DNA from: Gemmatimonadota bacterium
GTDB taxonomy: Bacteria > Gemmatimonadota > Gemmatimonadetes > Longimicrobiales > Gaopeijiaceae
Assembly: GCA_022560615.1 (NCBI GenBank)
Contig: JADFSR010000008.1
Location: 1-64,000 of the forward strand
Reading direction: 5' to 3'
Length of the DNA stretch: 64,000 nt
Shown: positions 1 to 8,113 of the stretch, piece by piece
Numbering within the stretch: the first letter of the stretch is position 1
How the letters are laid out: each line of letters starts with the position of its first letter
The notes under the pieces: model-generated
Told to the model about the DNA's origin: nothing
Databases searched by the model: none
Seen by the model: the letters and a program-made list of their open reading frames with translations, nothing else
Position numbers and translations under genes: made by a program

Positions 1-240
1 TGCGTTGCCGCACGAGCCTCGCCCGATGGCGAAGAAGAACGGCATGCCCTCGCTGCTCAACGGACTTCGGATGGACCTCGGGGATGAGGCCAGCGAGCCG
101 CATGCGCGCCAGTAGCTCCGCGTCGATATCGTCGCTCTTGTAGCTCGACTCGGCGATGACCCTGAGTCGCTTCGCGTGCGCAAGCACGAAGTGCACACCG
201 TTGCCGTCGAGTCGGTCGAATAGCCACGGCCAAGCCGGAC
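1..240 (-). pseudogene. IS110-type transposase fragment (N-terminal DEDD region)
   Basis: Reading the minus strand from about 240 to the window edge gives an open frame with WPWLFDRLDGNGVHFVLAHA, then RVIAESSYKSDDIDAELLAR and a LVRQR-like stretch. This matches the N-terminal catalytic region of IS110-family transposases, including the lysine-spaced-DD motif seen here as KSDDIDA. The start of the family domain is missing: the frame passes into the neighbouring methyltransferase-like gene at about 235-240 without a start codon, so the element is broken on this side. The rest lies outside the window, so whether a full copy exists cannot be judged. Family placement is by remembered motif, not by search. 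Confidence 0.65.
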
Positions 241-554
241 CGCTTTTGGGCCTAGGGCTTTGGTCGGTCATCCTCTTTCGTCGCTCCGGCCAAAGCGTGA
301 GTCCCTGGAAGGGGACGCCCGAGATAGTTGAACGCGGCCCATTCCGAATCACGCGGAACCCCATGTATCTCCAGATGGTCCTCGCTTGCCTTGGCTTCTC
401 AGTGATCCTCTCCAATATCTGGATTCTAGCTCTGACGCCTGTTTGCGGCCTAATTCTTCAGGCGTTTTCGATCCTGCCGGAGGAAGCCTACCTCGAGCGG
501 AAGTTTGGGGAACCCTATCTGGACTACAAACGCCGGGTCCGGCGCTGGCTCTGA
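237..554 (+). pseudogene. Isoprenylcysteine methyltransferase-like protein, N-terminally truncated
   Basis: The frame contains ERGPFRITRNPMYLQMVLA, two hydrophobic helices and a C-terminal LPEEAYLERKFGEPYLDYKR segment. This is the signature of the ICMT/PEMT-like integral membrane methyltransferases (the GP-ahRNPMY motif and EE-L-FG-Y-Y motif), which methylate small or lipid substrates with S-adenosylmethionine. Family members usually have about 150-200 residues with extra N-terminal helices. Here only about the last 100 residues are recognisable and the upstream part belongs to the transposase fragment on the other strand. The open frame can be extended to an ATG at 156, but that extension does not look like the family. 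It is most likely a gene beheaded by the insertion. Confidence 0.6.
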
Positions 555-597
555 CCGGTGTCGTTCTGGAGCGCCCTCTGCGCGTTCTTAACAAGAC

Positions 598-822
598 TTC
601 CCAGCGGATGTCGAAAAGCAGGATGCCGTGGTTCGCCGCCTCGAGATCATTGGGGAGGCGGCGAAAGGGCTCCCCGAAGATCTTCGAGCCAAATACCCAG
701 ACGTGCCATGGCGAGACATTGCAGGGGCGCGCGACATCATGATTCACGAGTATTTTCGGGTTGACCTGCGCTCTGATCCTTCCGTCCTCTCCTGGGAGAG
801 ATGGATTGAGCATGCACCCTGA
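598..822 (+). pseudogene. HepT-like toxin remnant (HEPN, formerly DUF86)
   Basis: The frame reads FPADVEKQDAVVRRLEIIGE and then a WRDIAGARDIMIHEYF core. This is the conserved centre of HepT/DUF86 HEPN toxins, with the R-(4-6)-H RNase-type motif visible as RDIMIHEY. The N-terminal helix is absent because an in-frame stop precedes residue F, and the C-terminal part after YFRVDL changes into unrelated sequence ending at 822. No MNT nucleotidyltransferase antitoxin gene lies beside it. A broken relic of a HepT/MNT module is the best reading; a short expressed product from the GTG at 628 cannot be excluded. Confidence 0.6.
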
Positions 823-837
823 TCCTTCCGCCCTCTC
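773..837 (+). repeat. Short direct repeat pair downstream of the HepT remnant
   Basis: The 19-mer CTGATCCTTCCGTCCTCTC occurs at 773-791 and again at 819-837 with one change (18 of 19 identical). The spacer is 27 bases. The pair sits exactly where HepT homology ends, so it may be a scar of the rearrangement that truncated the gene. Confidence 0.6.
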
Positions 838-1004
838 GTCGAGAGGTCCGGGAGGGGGTCTGCATGAGGATGAGGCGATTGCTGCAGTGCGGGGAAACTG
901 ATCAGCTACGCCTGGTAGCGCTTCGGAGTTGTGTGCCTGCAGCTCCGGCAGCACACAATCGCGAGACGTTGGACGGCCCCCTGAGGATCAGTGATGGGGG
1001 CGGG

Positions 1005-1352
1005 CTATCCTCGGGTCTTTGAGGATCCAGCCAGTCCAAGAAACACGAGAATCGCACGATTCAGTCGTATCACGTCTTCGTCGCCGAGTCGACCGATGTG
1101 AGAGCCGAGCTTTTGCTTCGGGATCGTGGTGATCTTGTCCACCATTAGGCGGCACGGCTCCTTCAACCCATTCAAATCGTCCGGTTCAACGTGAATCCGG
1201 AAAAGTGGGGCCTCGGTGGGATCGGTCGTGAACGCGCAAATCGTCACCGACGCGGTCGCGTCGAATCCGTCGTCTTGCACAATGACTGCGGGCCGCGGTT
1301 TCCCGACGTAGTCTCTACCACCGACGACGGACCATATCTCGCCCCGTCTCAC
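1005..1352 (-). CDS. mazF: MazF/PemK-family endoribonuclease toxin
   Basis: The 115-residue product starts RRGEIWSVV and contains KPRPAVIVQ and CRLMVDKITTIP, the three conserved blocks of the MazF/PemK fold that form the RNA-cleaving site (R in GEIW/PRP block and the S/C-R-L-D-K region). Length is normal for the family. The start is GTG at 1352, whose GTGA overlaps the antitoxin stop by 4 bases, the usual coupled arrangement. It would cleave mRNA when the antitoxin is lost. It sits among broken mobile sequences but is itself uninterrupted, so it may still be active. The exact cleavage specificity cannot be read from sequence. Confidence 0.9.
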   Translation of the reverse strand: MRRGEIWSVVGGRDYVGKPRPAVIVQDDGFDATASVTICAFTTDPTEAPLFRIHVEPDDLNGLKEPCRLMVDKITTIPKQKLGSHIGRLGDEDVIRLNRAILVFLGLAGSSKTRG

Positions 1353-1573
1353 TCCCCGAGGGACTCAGAAACAGCGTCGATGAAGCCCTGGTCGCTCGAC
1401 CCGTGGTCGCTCTTTGCCACCGCTAGCGACTGCCGATGCGCCTCGACCCCGAAATCTGGCGACCGGACATCCGGGACCCAGATCTGGATCGGTCGGAGCC
1501 CTTCCCGTCGCAGGCGTTCCCGATGCGCACGTACCTTATCGCGTGAACTCATCGGCTTCTTTGTACTAGACAT
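1349..1573 (-). CDS. mazE: MazE-type antitoxin (DUF3018-like)
   Basis: A 74-residue basic protein beginning MSSTKKPMSSRDKVRAHRER, followed by LRPIQIWVPDVRSPDFGVEA. This strongly resembles the DUF3018 antitoxin family paired with MazF. The basic N-terminal half is expected to bind DNA and the acidic C-terminal tail to wrap the toxin. I chose ATG at 1573 rather than the GTG at 1591 because an AGGAG ribosome site lies at 1584-1588, properly spaced for 1573 and lying inside the longer reading. A 16-bp palindrome directly upstream suggests autoregulation. It overlaps mazF by 4 bases. Confidence 0.85.
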   Translation of the reverse strand: MSSTKKPMSSRDKVRAHRERLRREGLRPIQIWVPDVRSPDFGVEAHRQSLAVAKSDHGSSDQGFIDAVSESLGE

Positions 1574-1592
1574 TCCACGCGGACTCCTCACA

Positions 1593-1608
1593 AGGTTACA
1601 TGTAACCT
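1593..1608. promoter_or_regulatory. Perfect 16-bp palindrome, likely mazEF operator
   Basis: AGGTTACATGTAACCT is its own reverse complement and lies 5 bases upstream of the mazE ribosome binding site. Type II antitoxins repress their own operons by binding such palindromes, so an autoregulatory operator is the natural inference. Confidence 0.7.
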
Positions 1609-1689
1609 ACCGGCGGATAGCGCGTGTGGCGAGGGGCCGCCCAACACTTATCAGGCCCCCGGAGGCAAGAGCGCGGAGGTCCCCCAAGA

Positions 1690-1711
1690 GGCGCTGCGAG
1701 TTAGCAGCGCC
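1690..1711. other. Perfect 8-bp stem hairpin in non-coding DNA
   Basis: GGCGCTGC, six-base loop, GCAGCGCC. It lies in the gene-free stretch 1609-2040. No T tract follows on either strand, so it is not a textbook terminator; it could be a structural stem of the 5' part of the intron RNA or a transposon remnant. Nothing else in 1609-1850 is recognisable. Confidence 0.4.
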
Positions 1712-2040
1712 ACGAGGACCCCGAATCGATGGAAGCGTCCCCTGGACTCTGACTTGGCTTCGAAGTCGGGCGCAGAGGCTGAACTCTGGACCAAACACTT
1801 ATTGAGGTTCAGCCGCCGTGTATCCTCCGAGGCGAGGCCCGAGAGGTGGCGGAGCGGGAGTGTGAGCTCCCGCGACCTAGAAGATCATGCGTACCCTCAT
1901 GTCGTCCGACTACGTTCAAAGGTTTCAGGCTTCCGGTGGGGAACGGGCTCGGCACCCGGACCCAGCGGAGCAAAGGCGGCCAGTGTTGAGGTAGAACCTC
2001 AGGAGGGAAACATGACCTTGAGCTCAGACAGAGGGTCCCC

Positions 2041-3010
2041 ATGTCCACGGGACTCCTGAGGGTAGCGGAGCGAGCGCAGCGAGACTCGGACGCTCGGTTC
2101 AACTCATTGGCGCACCTCGTGGACGAGGCGGCGCTGGGACGGGCTTTCAGCCGAATCCGCAAGGATGCGGCGGTAGGGGTCGATGGCATCACGAAGGAGC
2201 AGTACGGGCAGCAACTGGAAGAGAACCTCCGGGGGCTGCACGAGCGGCTGAAGACGATGCGGTACCGGCATCAGCCGATCCGACGTGTGCACATCCCGAA
2301 GGCGAACCGTAAGACGCGGCCGATCGGTATCAGTAGTCTGGAGGACAAGATCGTGCAGGGTGCGCTGCGAGAGGTCCTGGAAGCAGTCTACCGCTTCGTG
2401 CGTTACGCCGATGACTATCCAAGTCTACGTGAAGTCGGAGCGGGCCGGGGAGCGTGTGCTGGCGTCGCTGGAGGGCTTCTTGAGGAAGCGCCTCCGCCTG
2501 AAGGTGAACCGGAACAAGAGCGCGGTGGACCGGCCCTGGAAACGAAAGTTCCTAGGGTATGGGACCACGTCGAACAAGGAGCCGAAACTGAAGCCGGCAC
2601 CGGAGTCGGTGAAGCGGCTGAAACTGAAGCTGAAGGATTTGTTCCGACGAGGCCGAGGTTGGAGCCTTGCGCGTACCATCGGGGAGCTCAACCCGATCTT
2701 GAGGGGCTGGGCTGCGTACTATCGGTTGGCGGACGTGAGCGGAGTATTCGAAGAGTTGGACATGTGGATCCGCCGAAGGCTGCGCCTCATTCTGTGGCGA
2801 CAGTGGAAGCGGCCACGGACCCGACTCAAGGAGCTGCGCAAGCGGGGCTTGGACGACAAACGAGCCGCCCAGTCGGCGTACAACGGGCGAGGTCCGTGGT
2901 GGAACGCGGGCTCGAGAAACATGAACCAGGCCGTACCGACCACACTGTTGAGCCAGATGGGCCTCGTGAGCCTTCTACAGGAGTACCGGAGACTTGCGCG
3001 CTCCTCGTGA
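2041..3010 (+). pseudogene. ltrA: Group II intron reverse transcriptase/maturase, internally deleted and frameshifted
   Basis: The first frame (2041 to about 2418) reads DAAVGVDGITKEQYG, IRRVHIPKANRKTRPIGI and then jumps from VLEAVY straight to RFVRYADD. The roughly 110-130 residues that normally carry palm motifs between them are gone. Directly after YADD the coding sense moves to another frame (from about 2411) reading IQVYVKSERAGERVLASLEG and then a maturase (GIIM) domain with RGWAAYYRLADV, ending at 3010. So there are two lesions: a large deletion and a 1-2 base shift. The start ATG at 2041 has GAGG six bases upstream. It cannot encode an active enzyme. Confidence 0.85.
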
Positions 3011-3042
3011 ACCGCCGGATACGGAAGCGTAAGTCCGGTGGT
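3011..3042 (+). ncRNA. Group II intron domain V hairpin
   Basis: ACC-G-CCGGA pairs with TCCGG-TGGT, and an inner TACG-GAAG-CGTA forms a stem with a four-base loop. This bulged helix with a tetraloop directly after the maturase stop is the usual shape and place of catalytic domain V. It appears intact although the protein is not. The following 3043-3213 holds a possible domain VI and nothing else recognised. Confidence 0.6.
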
Positions 3043-3213
3043 GTGGGAGGGTTGTAGCGGTGAGCCGACCCACGGTGAACCCTATACGGGCACGAAACCG
3101 GAAACGGTGGACACTGCCAAGGAGACGGACCTACAGGCCGCCGCCGCTACGCCCTACCCGATCAGTCCGCGATCCGACTTGATTTCAAAACGCTGGAGCG
3201 ACCTGAACGCTTC

Positions 3214-5949
3214 CTACGATATCGGACGGTTGTCCGCCGCCCCGTAGTAAATCCCGTTGAAGAGGAAGCCAAACGTCCCGTGCGGCTGCGCCCGGAAGGT
3301 GATCCTCGGGCCGAAGATGAAGAGCTTGCCCTGACCGTAGTCGGCCTCGATCACGCCGACACCGTTTTGCAGGTACCGCCCACCCCACGCCCACCCGCTC
3401 TTGAGCGGGCTCTCCGTGTCGTACCACCCGATGCGGCGCACGCCCTGTGCCTCTGCACCCGCGTCCAGCGAGAATGTCGGGCTATGGCTGAAGAGCACAT
3501 TCACGCGCTCGCCGAAGCCGTGGGTAAGTGGGCTCCCATGGTCGATCTTCATGTCCAAGACAGAGCCGGGCGTGAAGTACTGCTCGCGCGTGAGTGGGAT
3601 GCCGTTCTCTACCAGGTGATCGCTCACCGGCAGGCCTGCATGCTGCGCGAGACTCGCCGAGGAGCCGATCGCGATCGCGGCACCGCCGTTGCGCACGTAC
3701 TCGAGGATGCGCGGCACCGTGCCGTCGATCGAGACGTTCCCCATGCGGCCGCGGTACTCCTCAGGAATCGTGCTCGGATCAGGGCCGCCACCGCGTCCGC
3801 CACGCCCACCGCGCCCGCCACCACCGCCGCCATCGTTCTCAGCGGCCGGGATCGCTCCGTCCTCGAACACGAGCACGTCGTACTGGGAGAGGTCGGCATT
3901 GTCCAGGTCCGGCGGATACAACACGTCGAAGTCGAACTCGAAGTCCTCGAGGATCATGCGCGTCCATCCGGACGACATCGACCCTCCGTAGCGATCCCAA
4001 AGTCCGATCTTCACCGGCTTGAGCTCCATCGTGTTCCCGGCAGGTCGGTTCGCCACGCCGACGAAGCTGAGTCCCTTCTCCGCAGCCAGCGTCTCGACCG
4101 TGGCGCGATCGGTCTCGAGGTAGAACGCGCCGGCGCTGAAGCTCTGCTCGCCCACGCTCAGCTCGTCCGTATACCAATACGCGCTCCCGCCCGCCGCGAG
4201 CACCCGGTTGACCGCGATGAAGGCGTCGTTGATGTGGTCCACAACGTAGCCGCGAGCGTTGGCGGCTCCGGCCACCACGCCGGCCACTGGAGCCGAGATG
4301 ATGTCGGCGATGAGCTCGAAGGGGCCGTCGAAGCCGTCCATGATGCGATCGAACTCGACGCCCATCTGCCACGCCAGCGTCCAGCCGGTGTTGTCGTACG
4401 GCGCGGTCGGCGGCGCGCCCGGGTAGGCGAAGTCGTTCGGATGCTCCTGCTTTTCGAACATGTCGAGCACGTGCGGACGAAACGCCTGAGCGCCCTTCAC
4501 CACGTAGGATCCCTGCGCGTACCGGGTGCCGGCGACCGTGAAGTCCGCGCTCGCTCGGTGGACGTCCACACCACCGTAGAGCAGCGTGTTGACGAATTTC
4601 GTCGCGGTCAGGAAGTCGCGCTGGTCCGACGGAATGATGAAGCCGCGCGGGTCGCGATCCGCCGGATCGCGCAGGATGCGCTCCCAGTCCTCTCGAGTGC
4701 CGCGGGCCATCGCGTCGGCGGCCGCGTCGATCTCGAACGGCATCGTGGTCCACGAGTCGGTGTTGCCACGCGCGATCGAGTTGGTGCCCATCTGCCAGAT
4801 GTTGAACAGCAGGTGGTCTGAGTTCCGCGACGCGAAGTCCAGAACCGCCCAGTTCGCGGTCTGCGAGTACTCGATCGACTGACGGAAATGCCACGGACCG
4901 GGCTCGACGGGAAGAGGGAGGTCCCCCCTTGGCATCTGTTGCCTAGGCAGGAACGGAATCTCGACCGGGGTCGGGTTGCCGATCGTTTCGGTGAGCAGCC
5001 CGATCATGTTCTTGAAGTACGGTGTGGTGCGCAGACCCCCGTTCCACCACGTGGAGTAGGACGAACCGGAACGCATCGTCGTACCACCCTTGCCCTCGCG
5101 TACGAAGCGCTGGTGCATCGCCGAGCCGACCTGATCGAGCCCCGTGATGATGAGCGGATCGAAGTAGTGGTTCGGAGGATCCCTGAAGGGCGGCGCGAAC
5201 ATCACCGTTCCCTGCGGGCCCGTCTGGTGATGGTTGTACACGATCTGCGGGTACCAGACGCGATAGATCGACGTGTTGATGTTCTGCGACTCGGCCAGGG
5301 CAGCCATGTAGAAATCGCGGTTGTTGTCGTGCCCGGCGTACTTGTTGTAGAGGACCGGCACCCCGCTCGTGCTGCGTTCCATCGGGTCGTCTTGCCGCAT
5401 GTACCAATTCGCGACGAGCGCGTGGCCGTCGGGGTTCGCGTGCGTCGCGAGGATGATGACCTTGTCGAGGATGCGCATCGTCTCGGCGTCGGTGTAGTCG
5501 TTCAGCCGATAGACGAGCTCCATGAGCTGCTGGGCCCCCAGCACCTCGGTCGCATGCAGACCACCGTCGATCCAGACCGTTGCCTTACCCTCCAGCGCGA
5601 GTTCCCGCGCCTGGGCTTCGCTTACCCCCTCGGCCTTCGCCATCATGCGCGAGATGTCGCGATAGTGCTCGAGGCGCGCGTGGTTCTCCGGAGACGTGAT
5701 GATCGCCTGGAGATGCGGCCGTCCCTCCTCGGTGTAGCCGATGGTATCCAGGATCATCCGGTCGGACTCGCCGGCCAGCTTGATCCAATAGGCGTGTAGG
5801 CCTTCGTAGTTGACCAACTCATAGTCAGCGCCGATCTCGTGCCCAAACTGCTCTTCGGGCGTCGTAACCCGGTGCTGGCCCAAGGCGGGCATCGCGAAGA
5901 GAAGAGCTGCGACCGTCAGGAGCGCAGACCGGAATAAGTGCTTCGTCAT
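3214..5949 (-). CDS. Secreted M14-family zinc carboxypeptidase
   Basis: About 911 residues starting with a signal peptide (MTKHLFRSALLTVAALLFAM, cleavage near ALG-QH). The M14 site is complete: HATE (about residues 132-135) for zinc, NPDGHALV, HDNNRDFY for substrate carboxylate binding, YNHHQTG as the third zinc ligand, and catalytic glutamate in LLTETIGNP near 321. A long C-terminal part includes a glycine/arginine-rich linker (GGGGGGRGGRGGRGGG) before a flavodoxin/DJ-1-like segment. It probably trims peptides outside the cytoplasm. ATG 5949 gives the cleanest signal peptide and has GGAG nine bases upstream; ATG 5967 is an equally possible start. Divergent from the LVIVD gene. Confidence 0.85.
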   Translation of the reverse strand: MTKHLFRSALLTVAALLFAMPALGQHRVTTPEEQFGHEIGADYELVNYEGLHAYWIKLAGESDRMILDTIGYTEEGRPHLQAIITSPENHARLEHYRDISRMMAKAEGVSEAQARELALEGKATVWIDGGLHATEVLGAQQLMELVYRLNDYTDAETMRILDKVIILATHANPDGHALVANWYMRQDDPMERSTSGVPVLYNKYAGHDNNRDFYMAALAESQNINTSIYRVWYPQIVYNHHQTGPQGTVMFAPPFRDPPNHYFDPLIITGLDQVGSAMHQRFVREGKGGTTMRSGSSYSTWWNGGLRTTPYFKNMIGLLTETIGNPTPVEIPFLPRQQMPRGDLPLPVEPGPWHFRQSIEYSQTANWAVLDFASRNSDHLLFNIWQMGTNSIARGNTDSWTTMPFEIDAAADAMARGTREDWERILRDPADRDPRGFIIPSDQRDFLTATKFVNTLLYGGVDVHRASADFTVAGTRYAQGSYVVKGAQAFRPHVLDMFEKQEHPNDFAYPGAPPTAPYDNTGWTLAWQMGVEFDRIMDGFDGPFELIADIISAPVAGVVAGAANARGYVVDHINDAFIAVNRVLAAGGSAYWYTDELSVGEQSFSAGAFYLETDRATVETLAAEKGLSFVGVANRPAGNTMELKPVKIGLWDRYGGSMSSGWTRMILEDFEFDFDVLYPPDLDNADLSQYDVLVFEDGAIPAAENDGGGGGGRGGRGGRGGGPDPSTIPEEYRGRMGNVSIDGTVPRILEYVRNGGAAIAIGSSASLAQHAGLPVSDHLVENGIPLTREQYFTPGSVLDMKIDHGSPLTHGFGERVNVLFSHSPTFSLDAGAEAQGVRRIGWYDTESPLKSGWAWGGRYLQNGVGVIEADYGQGKLFIFGPRITFRAQPHGTFGFLFNGIYYGAADNRPIS

Positions 5950-6060
5950 GAATGAGTGCTCCGTCATGCTTGGTATCTCTCCCATCTTGTTCAGCGACTC
6001 GAGGGGGTTGATTCTCTTGTTGCTCCTTGGACCCGTCAACAGGCCGCGAAGAATCCCATC

Positions 6061-8097
6061 ATGAAAAAGAGACACCTTTCCTTGGTCCTGATGTTGAGCT
6101 TGGCCACTGCCTCGGCCAGCCCAAGCCTTTCGGCGCAAGAATCAGATATCACGTTGGTGGCGGAGCCGGCTGAAGTGTCGCTCGTCGTCGGATCGGAAAT
6201 TGCGCTGGCGGTCAGGGCGGTTGACGAGTCTGGTGACTCGGTGGAAATGGACATCCGCTTCGCGGCACCGCGCTCGGTGCTCAGGTACCGCAACGGCGTT
6301 CTGCAGTCGTACCGGGCCGGCAGCTACCAGATCGTGGCGACTGGTGTGCTCCCCGAAGGGGCTACGGGCGCCCCGCCAATGCTACGCATCCCGGTCGACA
6401 TCGCTTGGCCGGCGATCGACCGAGTCGAGCTTAACCCATCCGGCGCGGCTCTCTACGTGGGGACTACGATCACCCACGGCCCGGTGGCGCTGCACGCCGA
6501 CGGCACGCGCCGGCCCGAGGCGTCTTTCGCATGGCGTAGCTCGAACCCCGAGGTCGCGTCGGTCGACGCGTACGGAACCGTGATGGCGACCGCAGCCGGG
6601 TCCGTCACGATCACCGTTGAAGTCGACGGCGAGACGGAGGTGCAGGCGTCCTTCGACGTTCTGGCGTTTCCGGCGACCGAGCTCACCATCCACGGTGGTG
6701 CGGACCAGGCACGCACTGGCGACGTGCTCCGCTTCTCCGCGCGAGCTAGCGGTCCGGAGGGCCCGGTGCCGGACCTGCCGTTGACGTGGGCCTACACATT
6801 CGTTCCGGACGACTCGATCCGTTCGCCTGGAGCATCGGCGATCATGGAGGCCGGGGCGTTCGTGGCCGAGGTTCCTGGTCGCTATACACTATTGGCGATG
6901 TCCGGCCCGCTCACGGCGCGCAAGACCGTCCTCATCCGCGGCCGTGACGCGGTCCAGGAGATCGAGCTCCAGGGACGGGGCACGGTGGGCAACACACACA
7001 CGTCGGACCTCTGGGTCTTCGAGGGCGTCGACGGACGCGACTACGCGATCACCGGGACTTGGTCGGCTGCGGGGTGGGCGTACTTCTGGGACGTCACCGA
7101 TCCGACGAACATCATCAAGACGGACTCCCTGCAACTCGACGCTCGCACCGTGAACGACGTGAAAGTCGCGCCGAGCGGTCGGTACGCGGCGCTCTCGCGC
7201 GAAGGGGCGTCGAACCGCCGAAACGGCGTAGTCATCCTCGACATGGCAGACCCGGCCCACCCGCGAATCGCCTCGACGTTCGAGAGCCACGGGGTCACCG
7301 GCGGCGTGCACAACATGTTCGCCACCGAGGACTATCTGTTCGCGCTCGCGAACGGTGACAAGTACGTCATCATCGACGTGCGCGATCCGTACGATCCGAA
7401 GTTCGTCAGTGAGTACAACCACCCCAACAGCCGCATTCACGATGTGTGGGTCCACGACGGCATTGCCTACTCATCGGAATGGCAGAACGGCGTCGTGGTA
7501 GTCGATGTCGGAAACGGAAGGTGGGGCGGCTCCATCGAGAATCCGGTCTTCGTGACCCAAGTGCCCTACCCCGTGGGCGCCACGCACGCGGCCTTCCCGT
7601 ACTTCCAGGAGTCGACGGGGAAGTTCTATCTCTTCCTAGGCGATGAGATCGGGGGCGGTAGAGGGAGAGCCTGGACCGGCCCGGGTAGGGACAACCGGCC
7701 GTACGACCCCGCGACCGGCGAGGGCGGCGTGCAAGGACGCATGGACGGGTACCTGCACGTGATCGACTTCACCGACCCGGAGAATCCGAAGGACGTGGCG
7801 CGTTACGAAGTGCCGGAAGCCGGTACGCACAATTCTTGGGTCGAGGACGACGTGTTGTATCAGGCGTACTACAAGGGTGGTCTACGCATCGTGGACGTCT
7901 CGGGTGAGCTGATGGGCAACCTCGGTCGGCAGGGCCGCGAGATCGCCATCTACAAGCCGCAGGACCCAGGTGGTTTCCTGAGGAACCAGGTGAGCGTCTG
8001 GGGAGGGCAGCCGCACAAAGGGTATGTCTTCTTTTCCGACATGAATTCGGGGCTGTGGGCGGCGAAGGTCATGCCGAAAGGCCGCCCTATCAGCTAG
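6061..8097 (+). CDS. Exported Big_2/LVIVD-repeat protein
   Basis: A 678-residue protein with signal peptide (MKKRHLSLVLMLSLATASAS, cleavage near LSA-Q). Residues about 25-300 hold bacterial-immunoglobulin-like segments; one has the classic WRSSNPEVASVDAYGTVMAT motif of Big_2. The C-terminal half is a beta-propeller-like region with LVIVD-type repeats (VVILDMADPAHPRIAS, YVIIDVRDPYDPKFVS, LHVIDFTDPENPKDVA, GLRIVDVSGE). Such proteins are secreted or surface-bound; the function is unknown, probably ligand or substrate binding. ATG 6061 is chosen because it opens the signal peptide. The 111 bases between it and the M14 start must hold both divergent promoters. Its last codons and stop lie in a tandem duplication. 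Confidence 0.8.
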   Translation: MKKRHLSLVLMLSLATASASPSLSAQESDITLVAEPAEVSLVVGSEIALAVRAVDESGDSVEMDIRFAAPRSVLRYRNGVLQSYRAGSYQIVATGVLPEGATGAPPMLRIPVDIAWPAIDRVELNPSGAALYVGTTITHGPVALHADGTRRPEASFAWRSSNPEVASVDAYGTVMATAAGSVTITVEVDGETEVQASFDVLAFPATELTIHGGADQARTGDVLRFSARASGPEGPVPDLPLTWAYTFVPDDSIRSPGASAIMEAGAFVAEVPGRYTLLAMSGPLTARKTVLIRGRDAVQEIELQGRGTVGNTHTSDLWVFEGVDGRDYAITGTWSAAGWAYFWDVTDPTNIIKTDSLQLDARTVNDVKVAPSGRYAALSREGASNRRNGVVILDMADPAHPRIASTFESHGVTGGVHNMFATEDYLFALANGDKYVIIDVRDPYDPKFVSEYNHPNSRIHDVWVHDGIAYSSEWQNGVVVVDVGNGRWGGSIENPVFVTQVPYPVGATHAAFPYFQESTGKFYLFLGDEIGGGRGRAWTGPGRDNRPYDPATGEGGVQGRMDGYLHVIDFTDPENPKDVARYEVPEAGTHNSWVEDDVLYQAYYKGGLRIVDVSGELMGNLGRQGREIAIYKPQDPGGFLRNQVSVWGGQPHKGYVFFSDMNSGLWAAKVMPKGRPIS

Positions 8098-8113
8098 CCG
8101 TCCTATCAGCTAG
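8082..8113 (+). repeat. Tandem 16-bp duplication spanning a stop codon
   Basis: CCGCCCTATCAGCTAG (8082-8097, ending with the LVIVD gene stop TAG) is followed immediately by CCGTCCTATCAGCTAG (8098-8113), 15 of 16 identical. The CTAG of the second copy supplies the stop codon of the convergent nadE gene. One of several stop-anchored repeats in this window. Confidence 0.85.

Larger units (their letters stand above)
1855..3085 (+). mobile_element. Degenerate group II intron (boundaries approximate)
   Basis: The element contains a broken reverse transcriptase/maturase gene (2041-3010) followed directly by a domain-V-like RNA hairpin at 3011-3042. A GTGAG sequence at about 1861 could be the 5' end, and the AACCCTAT at 3078-3085 could close a domain VI stem with the GGGTT at about 3050. 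Another possible 3' end is the CCTACCCGATC at about 3150. Neither boundary is proven. Because the reverse transcriptase lacks its palm, the intron cannot move by itself, and without maturase it may not splice. Confidence 0.65.

Noticed and set aside
598-822. Functional HepT/MNT toxin-antitoxin pair
   Set aside because: Both ends of HepT are missing and no MNT gene is adjacent.
2041-3057. Retron or diversity-generating reverse transcriptase
   Set aside because: The C-terminal maturase segment and the following domain V hairpin fit a group II intron; no msr/msd-like or template repeat structure was seen.
3280-4821. 513-residue plus-strand frame
   Set aside because: It is the antisense of the M14 peptidase; the composition is Arg/Val/His-rich as usual for shadows in high-GC DNA, and the minus strand has full catalytic motifs.
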